The position numbers and the translations under genes are program-made. The notes under the pieces were generated by a model. It made no database searches. It was not told the origin of the DNA and saw nothing but the letters and a program-made list of their open reading frames with translations. Source: Rhodobacteraceae bacterium S2214 (GTDB lineage Bacteria; Pseudomonadota; Alphaproteobacteria; Rhodobacterales; Rhodobacteraceae). From it: a DNA stretch of 64,000 nt. The stretch lies in assembly GCA_025141675.1 (NCBI GenBank), contig CP081161.1, positions 2,969,001 to 3,033,000 of the forward strand. The letters run 5' to 3'. Below, one piece after another: positions 9,437 through 17,409 of this stretch (its first letter is position 1; every line of letters starts with the position of its first letter).

Positions 9437-9462
9437 AGGTGTCCGGCTTCGGTCGGGCACCT
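9437..9462 (+). terminator. Hairpin terminator after ettA
   Basis: AGGTGTCCG pairs with CGGGCACCT around a GC-rich loop and is followed by TTTACTTTCGTTT. It ends one base before the stop of the convergent PhnA-like gene. Confidence 0.6.
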
Positions 9463-9981
9463 TTACTTTCGTTTGACGAATTCCGTCAAAATGACAATCC
9501 GCTGACCTTCGACTTTGCCTTCAATATGGCCCGCGTTATCCGGCACCAGTGAAATATTGCGCACCGCTGTACCACGCTTCGCCGTAAATCCGGCACCTTT
9601 CACGGGCAAATCTTTGATCAGCACGACCGTGTCGCCATATTCCAGCACCATGCCGTTGCTGTCTTTGTGGACAACTTGGACCTCACCGACAGCGCGCGCC
9701 ATCACGTCAGGTTCCATCATCAGGTTTTCGCGGGCCTCAACGGCCCAAACCTCATCGATTCCCCCAAGTTTGCGCCAAACTGCGATTTGGACAGCAGGCA
9801 CAACAGACCAGACCGCACCCTCAAGGCAGCGCCAATGAACCGAAGGGGCGTCGTCAGATCGGCACGTTTCGCATAAAAGGACGTGATCTTCGTTCGTGAT
9901 CTCTACACCGCTAAGTTGTTCTGTCGCGCCGCAAAACTCGCAGACCGACCCTGCCCGATCCATCAATTCATCCCAACGCAT
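9463..9981 (-). CDS. PhnA-like zinc-ribbon / alkylphosphonate-utilisation-type protein
   Basis: A 172-aa protein with an N-terminal zinc ribbon (CEFCG near residues 14-18 and CETC about 20 residues later) and a C-terminal PhnA/YjdM barrel around the YGDTVVLIKDLPVKG segment. Despite the name, the family is not shown to degrade phosphonate in general; its function is poorly known. The frame is open 59 codons further upstream, but the ATG at 9981 is preceded by AAGGAGTAGCGGC, a near-perfect ribosome binding site, and starts the conserved domain (MRWDELMDRAG). It is divergent from the first cold-shock gene across 224 bp. Confidence 0.82.
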   Translation of the reverse strand: MRWDELMDRAGSVCEFCGATEQLSGVEITNEDHVLLCETCRSDDAPSVHWRCLEGAVWSVVPAVQIAVWRKLGGIDEVWAVEARENLMMEPDVMARAVGEVQVVHKDSNGMVLEYGDTVVLIKDLPVKGAGFTAKRGTAVRNISLVPDNAGHIEGKVEGQRIVILTEFVKRK

Positions 9982-10205
9982 GCCGCTACTCCTTAGGTGT
10001 TTAACCGCCTGTCGCACTGCATTGGCACAAAGGCAACCCGCGATTTTCCTTGCAACTAGGGCGACAAAAGCGCATGTAGATAACGCAGACGTTATTCTAT
10101 CTCGACCCACTGTTTTCCAAACGGCTACAGTCTTTCGATCTAGCACTGACCACGCCACGCTATCGCAAATCCGCGGATGGCATTGAAAACATGAAGGAAA
10201 ACACG

Positions 10206-10412
10206 ATGGCTACTGGCACCGTGAAATGGTTCAACACAACTAAAGGCTTCGGCTTTATCGCTCCTGATGGCGGCTCCAAGGACGTATTCGTCCACATCTC
10301 CGCTGTTGAGCGTTCCGGCCTGACTGGTCTGCGCGACGATCAGAAAGTTACTTTCGACATCGAAGCTGGCCGTGATGGTCGCGAATCTGCGGTTAATCTC
10401 GCACTCGCATAA
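10206..10412 (+). CDS. Cold-shock protein, CspA family (first copy)
   Basis: A 68-aa single-stranded nucleic-acid-binding OB-fold protein that acts as an RNA chaperone. RNP1 (KGFGFIAP) and RNP2 (VFVHISAV) are intact, and the N-terminus [10 protein letters not shown] is typical. An in-frame ATG 15 bases upstream exists, but the one at 10206 follows AAGGAAAACACG and gives the family N-terminus. The second copy, 249 bp downstream, differs at only about ten positions, so the pair arose by recent duplication or conversion. Each has its own upstream region, so they need not be one transcript. Confidence 0.95.
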   Translation: MATGTVKWFNTTKGFGFIAPDGGSKDVFVHISAVERSGLTGLRDDQKVTFDIEAGRDGRESAVNLALA

Positions 10413-10430
10413 GCTACGGCTTACGACACA

Positions 10431-10454
10431 GGGGCGCGCGTCTGCGGGCGCCCC
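10431..10454 (+). terminator. GC-rich hairpin after the first cold-shock gene
   Basis: GGGGCGC pairs with GCGCCCC around a 10-base loop, 18 bases after the stop codon. There is no T-tract, so it may be an RNA 3'-end stabiliser or Rho-linked rather than a classical intrinsic terminator. Confidence 0.4.
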
Positions 10455-10661
10455 AACCCAGATTTGGCGCAAATCAGCTTATGATTGCATGGCCGATCAA
10501 AAACCTCCCAAATTTTCTTGATTTCTGATTTGCCCCGCGTAACATCCACGCGCGTGTTGACCTCATCAATCATTACGCCACTCGGGCCTAATGCTGCGAT
10601 GAATGCGTCGCGCGCCATTCCGCTGCAATGCCGCGAGCGGGAGCAATAAAGGAAGAACGAC

Positions 10662-10871
10662 ATGGCTTCAGGCACTGTCAAATGGTTCAACACAACCAAA
10701 GGTTACGGCTTCATCGCGCCAGACGGTGGCGATAAGGATGTTTTTGTACATATTTCAGCGGTCGAACGGTCCGGTCTTACCGGCCTACGCGACGATCAGA
10801 AGGTCAATTTTGACATCGAATCCGGCCGTGATGGTCGCGAAAATGCGGTTAATCTGACCGTAGCAGACTAA
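10662..10871 (+). CDS. Cold-shock protein, CspA family (second copy)
   Basis: A 69-aa OB-fold RNA chaperone with RNP1 (KGYGFIAP) and RNP2 (VFVHISAV). The start ATG follows AAGGAAGAACGAC. It is nearly identical to the copy at 10206, but third codon positions differ in many places, so the duplication is not brand new. The 249-bp spacer between copies has no reading frame of its own and probably holds the promoter and a structured 5' leader, as is usual for cold-shock mRNAs; that part is inferred. Confidence 0.95.
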   Translation: MASGTVKWFNTTKGYGFIAPDGGDKDVFVHISAVERSGLTGLRDDQKVNFDIESGRDGRENAVNLTVAD

Positions 10872-10887
10872 ATCCCACATAGCGCTG

Positions 10888-10917
10888 GTGGGGGCATTCG
10901 CGGATGCCCTTGCCCAC
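10888..10917. terminator. Hairpin between the second cold-shock gene and the esterase gene
   Basis: GTGGG-GGCAT and ATGCC-(CTTG)-CCCAC form a stem with an internal bulge in the convergent gap. It lacks a T-run on either side. It may end transcription from both directions. Confidence 0.4.
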
Positions 10918-10922
10918 AGACG

Positions 10923-11609
10923 CTACTGCTGCAAGCCTTGCGCAAATGCCAGCACATCTGGCCCCATGGCCGCCACGATCACCCGAACACCTTCGGCGTT
11001 GGGATGAATGCCATCGCGCTGCATAAATTCAGCCAACCCGTCCTGCATGCCCGCCGCTGCTTGCAACCCTTGGAAAAAACTGGGGAAAAGGGGGACATCG
11101 AATTCGGCAGACAGGTCCGAATACATCGCTTCGAATTCGGTTTTATATTCCAACCCATAATTACTGCCGGCCCGCAGCCCGACCATCATCACATCGACAC
11201 CTTTTGCCTGTGCGGCTTCCAAGATGCCGCGCAAATTGGCCCTGCTCACTGCCGGATCGATCCCACGCAAATAATCGTTGCCGCCCAGCGTCACAATCAT
11301 CCCGTCCACATCCGGGGTCAGGGTCCAATCGACCCGCGACAACCCGCCCGCAGTTGTATCCCCTGACACGCCTGCATTTCGTAGATCGACCTGCAGGCCC
11401 TGCACTTCCAGCCACGCATCCATCTGTGGGACGAAACCATCGCGCTGCGCCACGCCATACCCCGCCGTCAGGCTATCACCTAAGGCCGCGATGACGATTT
11501 CATCCGCCGCCGCGTAACCAGTTGTCAGGACTGTGACGATAGAGAGGTTGCGCAACACCCCAAGTGCCCCATATCCAAAGGAGAAGATTTTGCTAAAGGC
11601 TGTGGCCAT
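10923..11609 (-). CDS. tesA: TesA-type SGNH arylesterase / lysophospholipase
   Basis: A 228-aa secreted SGNH hydrolase expected to cleave acyl esters in the periplasm. Catalytic blocks are present: ALGDSLTAGYG (nucleophile Ser), the block III GGND and the late DGIHPN (Asp/His). The N-terminal 35 residues contain a hydrophobic stretch ending in TGYAAA that fits a signal peptide. The gene is divergent from a YbbA/YbbP-type ABC exporter, the same arrangement as tesA-ybbAP in E. coli, which supports the name. The chosen ATG (11607-11609) shares CATG with the divergent ybbA start. The frame stays open upstream, but that extension is antisense to ybbA. Confidence 0.88.
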   Translation of the reverse strand: MATAFSKIFSFGYGALGVLRNLSIVTVLTTGYAAADEIVIAALGDSLTAGYGVAQRDGFVPQMDAWLEVQGLQVDLRNAGVSGDTTAGGLSRVDWTLTPDVDGMIVTLGGNDYLRGIDPAVSRANLRGILEAAQAKGVDVMMVGLRAGSNYGLEYKTEFEAMYSDLSAEFDVPLFPSFFQGLQAAAGMQDGLAEFMQRDGIHPNAEGVRVIVAAMGPDVLAFAQGLQQ

Positions 11610-12294
11610 GACTGATCCCGTACTCTCGCTTTCGAATGTTTCACTGACCTTGATGGGCAACGCCGGTCCTGTCGATATCCTGCACGACATTGTGTTGGAT
11701 GTTAGCCAAGGGGAAACCGTCGGTCTCGTCGGGCCTAGTGGGTCGGGCAAATCATCGCTCCTTATGGTGATGGGCGGCTTGGAAATGGCATCATCCGGAT
11801 CGGTTCTGTCGCTTAATCAGGACCTTACCGCAATGAACGAAGACCAGTTGGCCCGCTTTCGTAGGGATCATATGGGGGTGGTCTTTCAATCTTTCCACCT
11901 TATCCCGACAATGACTGCGCTTGAAAACGTCGCTACACCGCTGGAACTGGCGGGCGATAAGGATGCGTTTACCAAAGCAGCCGCCGAACTTGCCGCCGTT
12001 GGTCTAGCCGACCGCGCCGATCATTACCCCAGCCAAATGTCCGGAGGCGAACAACAGCGTGTCGCACTTGCCCGCGCATCAGCACCGCGCCCGCGTATTC
12101 TGCTGGCCGATGAACCCACTGGGAACCTTGATGAAACCAATGGCCGCGCGATTATGGACCTGCTGTTTGATCTGCGTGATCGCCACGGTGCCACATTGAT
12201 CATGGTCACGCATTCCGCTGATCTTGCTGCGCGATGCGACCGTGTTGTGCGTTTGCGTGATGGCAGGATCGACCCTGCGAAGGCCGCAGCATGA
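11608..12294 (+). CDS. ybbA: ABC transporter ATP-binding protein, YbbA/LolD-like
   Basis: A 228-aa ATPase that should power the FtsX-type permease encoded next. It has Walker A (GPSGSGKSS), Q-loop, signature MSGGEQQRVALARA and Walker B (ILLADEPTGNLDE), all standard for the MacB/LolD/YbbA class. The ATG at 11608 overlaps the divergent tesA start. A TTG at 11590, in the same frame and preceded by AAAGGAGAAGAT, is an alternative start with a better ribosome binding site that would add six residues. The stop overlaps the permease start by four bases (ATGA), so the two are coupled. Confidence 0.9.
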   Translation: MTDPVLSLSNVSLTLMGNAGPVDILHDIVLDVSQGETVGLVGPSGSGKSSLLMVMGGLEMASSGSVLSLNQDLTAMNEDQLARFRRDHMGVVFQSFHLIPTMTALENVATPLELAGDKDAFTKAAAELAAVGLADRADHYPSQMSGGEQQRVALARASAPRPRILLADEPTGNLDETNGRAIMDLLFDLRDRHGATLIMVTHSADLAARCDRVVRLRDGRIDPAKAAA

Positions 12295-14798
12295 GCATTG
12301 CGGTTGCCGCGAAATTTGCACGGCGGGAACTACGGGGCGGCTTGCGCGGCTTTCGCATCTTCCTCGCGTGCCTCGCGTTAGGAGTCGCTGCGATTGCAGC
12401 CGTCGGAACCGTCAGGGCGGGCATTCAAGCGGGACTGGACCGCGAAGGTGCAGCACTACTGGGTGGAGACGCAGAGGTCGAACTGACCTACCGTTTCGCG
12501 CGTGACGACGAATTGGCGTACCTCAACGATATCGCCGACGTCGTGTCCGAAACCGTGGATTTTCGGTCCATGGCCGTCACTGACACCGAGGACCGCGCAC
12601 TGACGCAAATCCGCGCTGTCGACGGTGTTTACCCGTTGATTGGGAAAGTGCAGCTGACGCCCGATATGCCGCTTGCCGACGCACTGGCGGACAGTGGTGC
12701 TGTCATGGAACGGGTGCTGGTGGACAGGCTCGGCTTGGCCATCGGTGATACCTTCCGCTTGGGCACGCAGGACTTCACCCTACGGGCGGTGCTCACAAAA
12801 TACCCCGACAACGCGTCCGGCGGTTTCGGGCTTGGGCCACGCACGATTGTCCTGACCGACGCGCTAGCGGGGTCGGGCTTGATCGCAGAAGGTACATTAT
12901 TTTCAACGCAATACCGACTAGACCTGCCTGACGGTACGGACCTACAAGCTGCAGAGGACCAGACCAAAGTGACGCTGTCTGACGCAGGCCTCAGGTGGCG
13001 CGACAGCAGGCGTGGCGCAGGCGGGACAGAACGGTTTGTCGAACAGATCGGATCATTCCTGATCCTGATGGGGCTGGCGGGGCTCGCGGTGGGGGGCGTC
13101 GGCGTATCAGCAGCCGTGCAATCCTACCTTGCCGGCAAAACCAATGTGATTGCCACGTTGAAAACGCTTGGGGCGACCAGCCGAACGATCTTTTTGACGT
13201 ACTTCTTTCAGATTGGCGTTCTCACCATTCTTGGCGTCGCACTTGGCGTCATCATCGGCGGCGCAATCCCAGTTATCTTCGCGCCATTCATCGAAGCACG
13301 CCTTCCGATTCCAGCCGAATTTACCTTTGATCCTCGCCCGCTTGGCGAAGCGGCAATCTACGGCGTTTTGGCCGCGTTGATCTTTACACTTTGGCCGCTT
13401 GCAAAAACCGAAGACATCCGCGCTGCCACCCTGTTTCGCGATGCTTTCGGCGCTGGGAAGGCCTTGCCCCGTTTGGGATATCTCATCATGACCGCCGTAT
13501 TGCTTGCCGCACTTGTAGGGCTTGCGATTGTGTTTACGGGCAACGCATTTTTAACGCTCTGGACAACGGGCGGCATCATCGCAGCGCTCGTGATATTGAT
13601 TGTCGCAGCCGTCATCATCCGCTTCATCGCGCGGCGCCTGCAGCGGCCAACACGCGGCAGACCCGCCCTGCGACTGGCCCTTGGCGCGATCGGATCACGT
13701 GGCGGCGAAGCGACGGCCGTCGTTCTGTCGCTGGGGCTGGGCCTTTCTGTACTGGCAAGCGTAGGTCAAATCGACGCGAATTTGCGCAGTTCGTTGTCCG
13801 AAGAACTGCCGCAAAACGCGCCGTCCTATTTCTTCGTCGATATCCAACCAGATCAGATCGATGGCTACACCGAACGTCTGGCAAACGACCCTGCCGTCAG
13901 CAATATGGAAACCGCGCCGATGTTGCGCGGCGTCATCACCACCATTAACGGACAAGATGCGACCACTTTCGCGGACGGACATTGGGTCGTGCGCGGTGAT
14001 CGCGGGGTGACTTATGCAAACGCGATGCCAGACGGCACGACAATAACCGAAGGCGCATGGTGGCCGGAAGATTACGACGGGCCGCCGTTGATCAGCTTTG
14101 CGGACGAAGAAGCGCGCGAAATGGGGCTGTCGATTGGCGACGGCATGGTGATCAATATCCTGGGCCGCGATATCACCGGCACCATCGCCAGTTTTCGCGA
14201 TGTCAGCTTCGAAGACGCAGGCATGGGCTTTGTCATAGCGCTCAACCAATCGGCCCTTGCAGGCGCGCCCCACAGTTGGATTTCAACGGTTTACGCCGAA
14301 GAAGCGGCCGAGGCGCAGATCCTACGCGATCTTGCCACGGCATACCCCAACATTACAGCAATCCGCATTCGCGATGCCATCGATCAAGTTGTCACCTTGA
14401 TCAGTGGCATATCTGCGGCAACGCGATACGGCGCTTTGGCAACTTTGTTGACCGGATTTCTGGTTCTCATTGGCGCGGCAGCCGCCGGAGAACGCAACCG
14501 CACTTACGAGGCTGCGGTCCTTAAAACGCTCGGTGCGTCCCGCGGTCGCATCCTGACCAGTTTCGCTTTGCGCGCCGCACTGCTGGGATTTGCGGCGGGT
14601 GCCGTAGCACTTGGCGCGGGCATCTTGGGCGGATGGGCCGTTTCGACTTTCATCATGGAAACGGATTACGCCATTGTCTGGTCCAACGCATTGCTGATCA
14701 TCGGGGGTGGCGTCGCCGCGTCGCTTGTTGCGGGGCTGGCCTTTGCAATAAGACCGCTAACAGCACCGCCCGCGCAAATATTAAGAGCCCGCGAATGA
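12291..14798 (+). CDS. ybbP: FtsX-like ABC permease, YbbP type
   Basis: An 835-aa inner-membrane permease with the duplicated MacB/FtsX layout. There is an N-terminal membrane helix (about residues 20-45), a large periplasmic domain, three helices near 255-370, two further helices near 395-450, a second periplasmic domain, and a last set of helices in the final 110 residues. It partners the YbbA-like ATPase and the divergent TesA-like esterase. Transporters of this type are thought to extract or handle lipids or lipoproteins; the exact substrate is unknown. Its stop overlaps the next gene by four bases. Confidence 0.88.
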   Translation: MSIAVAAKFARRELRGGLRGFRIFLACLALGVAAIAAVGTVRAGIQAGLDREGAALLGGDAEVELTYRFARDDELAYLNDIADVVSETVDFRSMAVTDTEDRALTQIRAVDGVYPLIGKVQLTPDMPLADALADSGAVMERVLVDRLGLAIGDTFRLGTQDFTLRAVLTKYPDNASGGFGLGPRTIVLTDALAGSGLIAEGTLFSTQYRLDLPDGTDLQAAEDQTKVTLSDAGLRWRDSRRGAGGTERFVEQIGSFLILMGLAGLAVGGVGVSAAVQSYLAGKTNVIATLKTLGATSRTIFLTYFFQIGVLTILGVALGVIIGGAIPVIFAPFIEARLPIPAEFTFDPRPLGEAAIYGVLAALIFTLWPLAKTEDIRAATLFRDAFGAGKALPRLGYLIMTAVLLAALVGLAIVFTGNAFLTLWTTGGIIAALVILIVAAVIIRFIARRLQRPTRGRPALRLALGAIGSRGGEATAVVLSLGLGLSVLASVGQIDANLRSSLSEELPQNAPSYFFVDIQPDQIDGYTERLANDPAVSNMETAPMLRGVITTINGQDATTFADGHWVVRGDRGVTYANAMPDGTTITEGAWWPEDYDGPPLISFADEEAREMGLSIGDGMVINILGRDITGTIASFRDVSFEDAGMGFVIALNQSALAGAPHSWISTVYAEEAAEAQILRDLATAYPNITAIRIRDAIDQVVTLISGISAATRYGALATLLTGFLVLIGAAAAGERNRTYEAAVLKTLGASRGRILTSFALRAALLGFAAGAVALGAGILGGWAVSTFIMETDYAIVWSNALLIIGGGVAASLVAGLAFAIRPLTAPPAQILRARE

Positions 14799-15316
14799 CC
14801 GACCCGACTTTCTTTGGCTACGGAAGCCTCGTGAACCTGAAGACCCACGATTATCGTCAACCGCAGCGCAGAAAAATCGACGGATGGCGGCGCGTTTGGC
14901 GCAGCACCAGTTTGCGCGATTTTGCGATTCTGTCGGTGACGCCTGATCACGGCACGACACTTGATGGCATTTGCGCGCAGGTTCCGAACGCCGATTGGGC
15001 TGCGCTGGATAATCGTGAATTTGCATATCGTCGCCAGCTTTTGCCGGACCAGACCGCGATTTACGAAGTTCAGGATAACATCATTTATCCAGCAGGCGGC
15101 CCCCATCCTATTTTACGCAGCTATCTTGATGTCGTCATTCAAGGATACCTGCGCGAATTCGGGCAGGACGGCGCCGCGAATTTCTTTGCAACAACAGATA
15201 ATTGGGGGCCGATCAAAGACGATAGAGCCGCCCCCATTTATCCGCGCCATCAGGTATTATCGCCCGATGAAACGCGGTTCGTTGATGACCAGCTTTCAAA
15301 ACAGGTCAGCGCTTAG
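14795..15316 (+). CDS. Gamma-glutamylcyclotransferase-like protein (GGCT/AIG2-like fold)
   Basis: A 173-aa protein beginning with FFGYGSLVNLKTH, the YGSL substrate-binding motif of the GGCT/AIG2-like family. Members cleave gamma-glutamyl amines or act on gamma-glutamyl peptides; the specific substrate here is unknown. The ATG at 14795 overlaps the ybbP stop as ATGA, so it is probably the third gene of that transcript. The frame is open far upstream inside ybbP but has no family character there. Its 3' end overlaps the convergent gltX stop by four bases. Confidence 0.75.
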   Translation: MTDPTFFGYGSLVNLKTHDYRQPQRRKIDGWRRVWRSTSLRDFAILSVTPDHGTTLDGICAQVPNADWAALDNREFAYRRQLLPDQTAIYEVQDNIIYPAGGPHPILRSYLDVVIQGYLREFGQDGAANFFATTDNWGPIKDDRAAPIYPRHQVLSPDETRFVDDQLSKQVSA

Positions 15317-16632
15317 ACCTTTGGTTTCGTCTGCAGCAGTGGCATCACATCCGCCATTTCTGGCCCACGTTGCAAACCTGTCACGGCTTGGCGCAGCGGC
15401 ATGAACAACTGTTTGCCCTTACGGCCAGTTGCCTCTTTCACCGCTGTCGTCCATGTGGACCACGTGTCGGCTGCGTAGGGAGGTTCGCCTAACATATCAA
15501 AGGCTTGCGCGATAAATTCTTTATCCTCATCCGCGACAAGCGGCGTAGCCCCGTCGCGGAACAACGCCCACCACCCCGGCAGATCGTCCAAGGTCGCGAT
15601 ATTGCCCTTCACGACGTCCCAGAAAGGCGCGGCCAAATTAGCGGGAACACCAGCGGCTTCGATCTCGGCTGCAACTGCCGTATGATCCAAGGTCGCCAGA
15701 TACCGCGCCGTTAGCGGTTTCAGGTCCTCTGCGTCGAATTTCGTCGGTGCTGATCCGAACTTGGAAATGTCGAAACCTTCAACGATTTCGCCAATGTTCG
15801 CGCGCAGCTCTACCGGATCGGATGACCCCAAACGCGCCATCAGCGACAAGATCGCCATCGGCGCAATTCCTGCTTCGCGCAAGTCTTTCAGGGCCAATGT
15901 GCCCAGCCGTTTCGACAAAGCCTCGCCCTGTGGACCAGTCAACAATGAATGGTGTGAAAACGTTGGAACCGTGCCGCCAAGTGCTTGAATAATCTGGATT
16001 TGTGTCGCCGTGTTGGTCACGTGATCGGACCCGCGTACAACGTGGGAAAGGCCCATTTCTGTGTCATCCACAACGGACGCTAATGTGTACAAAATCTGAC
16101 CGTCGTTCTTGAAAAGAACTGGGTCCGACACCGAAGCCGCATCAATCGAAATGTCACCGATGATGCCGTCCGTCCATTCGATGCGTTCGTGGTCCAGCTT
16201 GAACCGCCAATGCGATCCGCGTTCTTCGCGAAGTTTGTTCTTTTCGTCTTCGGACAAGGCCAGCGCCCCGCGATCATAGACCGGCGGCTTGCCCATGTTG
16301 AGCTGCTTTTTCCGTTTCAAATCAAGCTCAACTGGCGTTTCAAAGCATTCGTAGAGCCGCCCCATATCGATCAGCCGCTGTTTCGCATCAAGGTAGCGAT
16401 CCATGCGGGCGGATTGATGTTCAACCCGATCCCATTCGATACCAAGCCAAGTTAGATCGTCTTTAATGCCTTGAATATATTCGTCTTTTGACCGCTCCTG
16501 ATCCGTGTCGTCGATCCGCAGGATGAAGGTGCCGCCGGCCTTGCGGGCGATGGCGTAGTTGAACAAGGCAGCACGCAGGTTACCGATATGTAGCCAACCA
16601 GTGGGCGAAGGGGCGAAACGAGTCGTAGTCAT
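15313..16632 (-). CDS. gltX: Glutamate--tRNA ligase
   Basis: A 439-aa class I aminoacyl-tRNA synthetase charging tRNA-Glu. In alphaproteobacteria it often also mischarges tRNA-Gln for GatCAB, but whether this copy does so is not visible. Signatures: FAPSPTGWLHIGNLR with the HIGH-like HIGN near the N-terminus, the R-x-D-D-T-D-QERS stretch, and EALSKRLG replacing KMSKS. The start ATG at 16632 follows AACAGGAGATTTCCA, a strong ribosome binding site; an in-frame start 10 codons upstream lacks one. Length is slightly short for the family but complete. Confidence 0.95.
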   Translation of the reverse strand: MTTTRFAPSPTGWLHIGNLRAALFNYAIARKAGGTFILRIDDTDQERSKDEYIQGIKDDLTWLGIEWDRVEHQSARMDRYLDAKQRLIDMGRLYECFETPVELDLKRKKQLNMGKPPVYDRGALALSEDEKNKLREERGSHWRFKLDHERIEWTDGIIGDISIDAASVSDPVLFKNDGQILYTLASVVDDTEMGLSHVVRGSDHVTNTATQIQIIQALGGTVPTFSHHSLLTGPQGEALSKRLGTLALKDLREAGIAPMAILSLMARLGSSDPVELRANIGEIVEGFDISKFGSAPTKFDAEDLKPLTARYLATLDHTAVAAEIEAAGVPANLAAPFWDVVKGNIATLDDLPGWWALFRDGATPLVADEDKEFIAQAFDMLGEPPYAADTWSTWTTAVKEATGRKGKQLFMPLRQAVTGLQRGPEMADVMPLLQTKPKV

Positions 16633-16683
16633 TGGAAATCTCCTGTTAGGGCCATTGACCATGACAAGTCGTGATTGTCCAGT

Positions 16684-17112
16684 TTAGCTAGGCTTTACGG
16701 GCCACCGCGCGCCAAGATCATCTAGCCCTGCTTGAATAATCTCGGCGACGACATCGATATCCACGTCAGCGAGCTTGTTTATATAAAGACAAGCCTTACC
16801 CAATTTGTGCTTCCCGAGGCGGTTAAGGATGTGCCCAAAGTCTTGATATCCCGGCATAATATAGAGCGACAGGTTCGCTTTGCGCGGGCTGAATCCAGTC
16901 GCGCACATGTCGCCTTCGCGCCCGCTGTCGTAGGTGTAATGATATGCGCCGTAGCCAATAATCGTCGGGCCCCACATGCGCGGTTGCCAGCCTGTGATGT
17001 CGCGAAACAAAGCGTCAAGCGTTTCGGCATCGGCCCTGCGTGTCGGGTGATCGATCCCCGCGATGAAGGCGGCGGGCGAGATTTCGGTCGCCTGCGTCTT
17101 GTTGTCAGCCAT
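16684..17112 (-). CDS. DUF1801 domain protein
   Basis: A 142-aa cytoplasmic protein of the DUF1801/YdhG-like group, recognised by RMWGPTIIGYGAYHYTYDSG, KANLSLYIMPGY and the KACLYINKLADVD segment. The fold is SRPBCC/YdhG-like; no activity is established. The start ATG follows GCGGAGGACATC, a good ribosome binding site. It lies just upstream of gltX on the same strand (51 bp gap) and may be co-transcribed with it. Confidence 0.78.
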   Translation of the reverse strand: MADNKTQATEISPAAFIAGIDHPTRRADAETLDALFRDITGWQPRMWGPTIIGYGAYHYTYDSGREGDMCATGFSPRKANLSLYIMPGYQDFGHILNRLGKHKLGKACLYINKLADVDIDVVAEIIQAGLDDLGARWPVKPS

Positions 17113-17179
17113 GATGTCCTCCGCTTGAAAACAAGGTTAACAGAGCCGCCCAAAATGACAAAATTGATTGTCACAAGGC

Positions 17180-17207
17180 GTGCACAACCTGTGCACAAGG
17201 CGTGCAC
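17180..17207. repeat. Three phased GTGCAC palindromes
   Basis: GTGCAC occurs at 17180, 17191 and 17202, an exact 11-bp period, within the gap between the small membrane protein stop and the DUF1801 start. The flanks (AAGGC before the first and third copies) also repeat. Spacing near one helical turn suggests a possible protein-binding array. No regulator is implied by the sequence itself. Confidence 0.45.
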
Positions 17208-17217
17208 TGGCGCGGCG

Positions 17218-17409
17218 TTAACCTTTTACCTTGCGCAAAACGACAACCGCCGCCCCAAAGATCACCAGCAGAAGGCCAAGGACGGTGATCCAAATTGCAG
17301 GGGTAAACGTCTGTGGAGCCAGTCGCCCGATCGCCAAAAGGCAAAACGAACACACCACGCAAAACGCGACGACCAAAGCCGCCACGCCGCGCTTTGTTTG
17401 GTTCGTCAA
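17218..17409 (-). CDS. Small two-helix membrane protein downstream of nadE
   Basis: I do not recognise the family. The 63-aa product has two hydrophobic helices (about residues 8-27 and 35-57) and basic ends (Thr-Asn-Gln-Thr-Lys-Arg at the start, RKVKG at the end). The proposed start is a TTG at 17407-17409 that overlaps the nadE stop as TTGA, suggesting translational coupling. The frame is open further upstream inside nadE, but that extension is arginine-rich shadow sequence. Confidence is limited by the rare start codon. Confidence 0.5.
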   Translation of the reverse strand: MTNQTKRGVAALVVAFCVVCSFCLLAIGRLAPQTFTPAIWITVLGLLLVIFGAAVVVLRKVKG

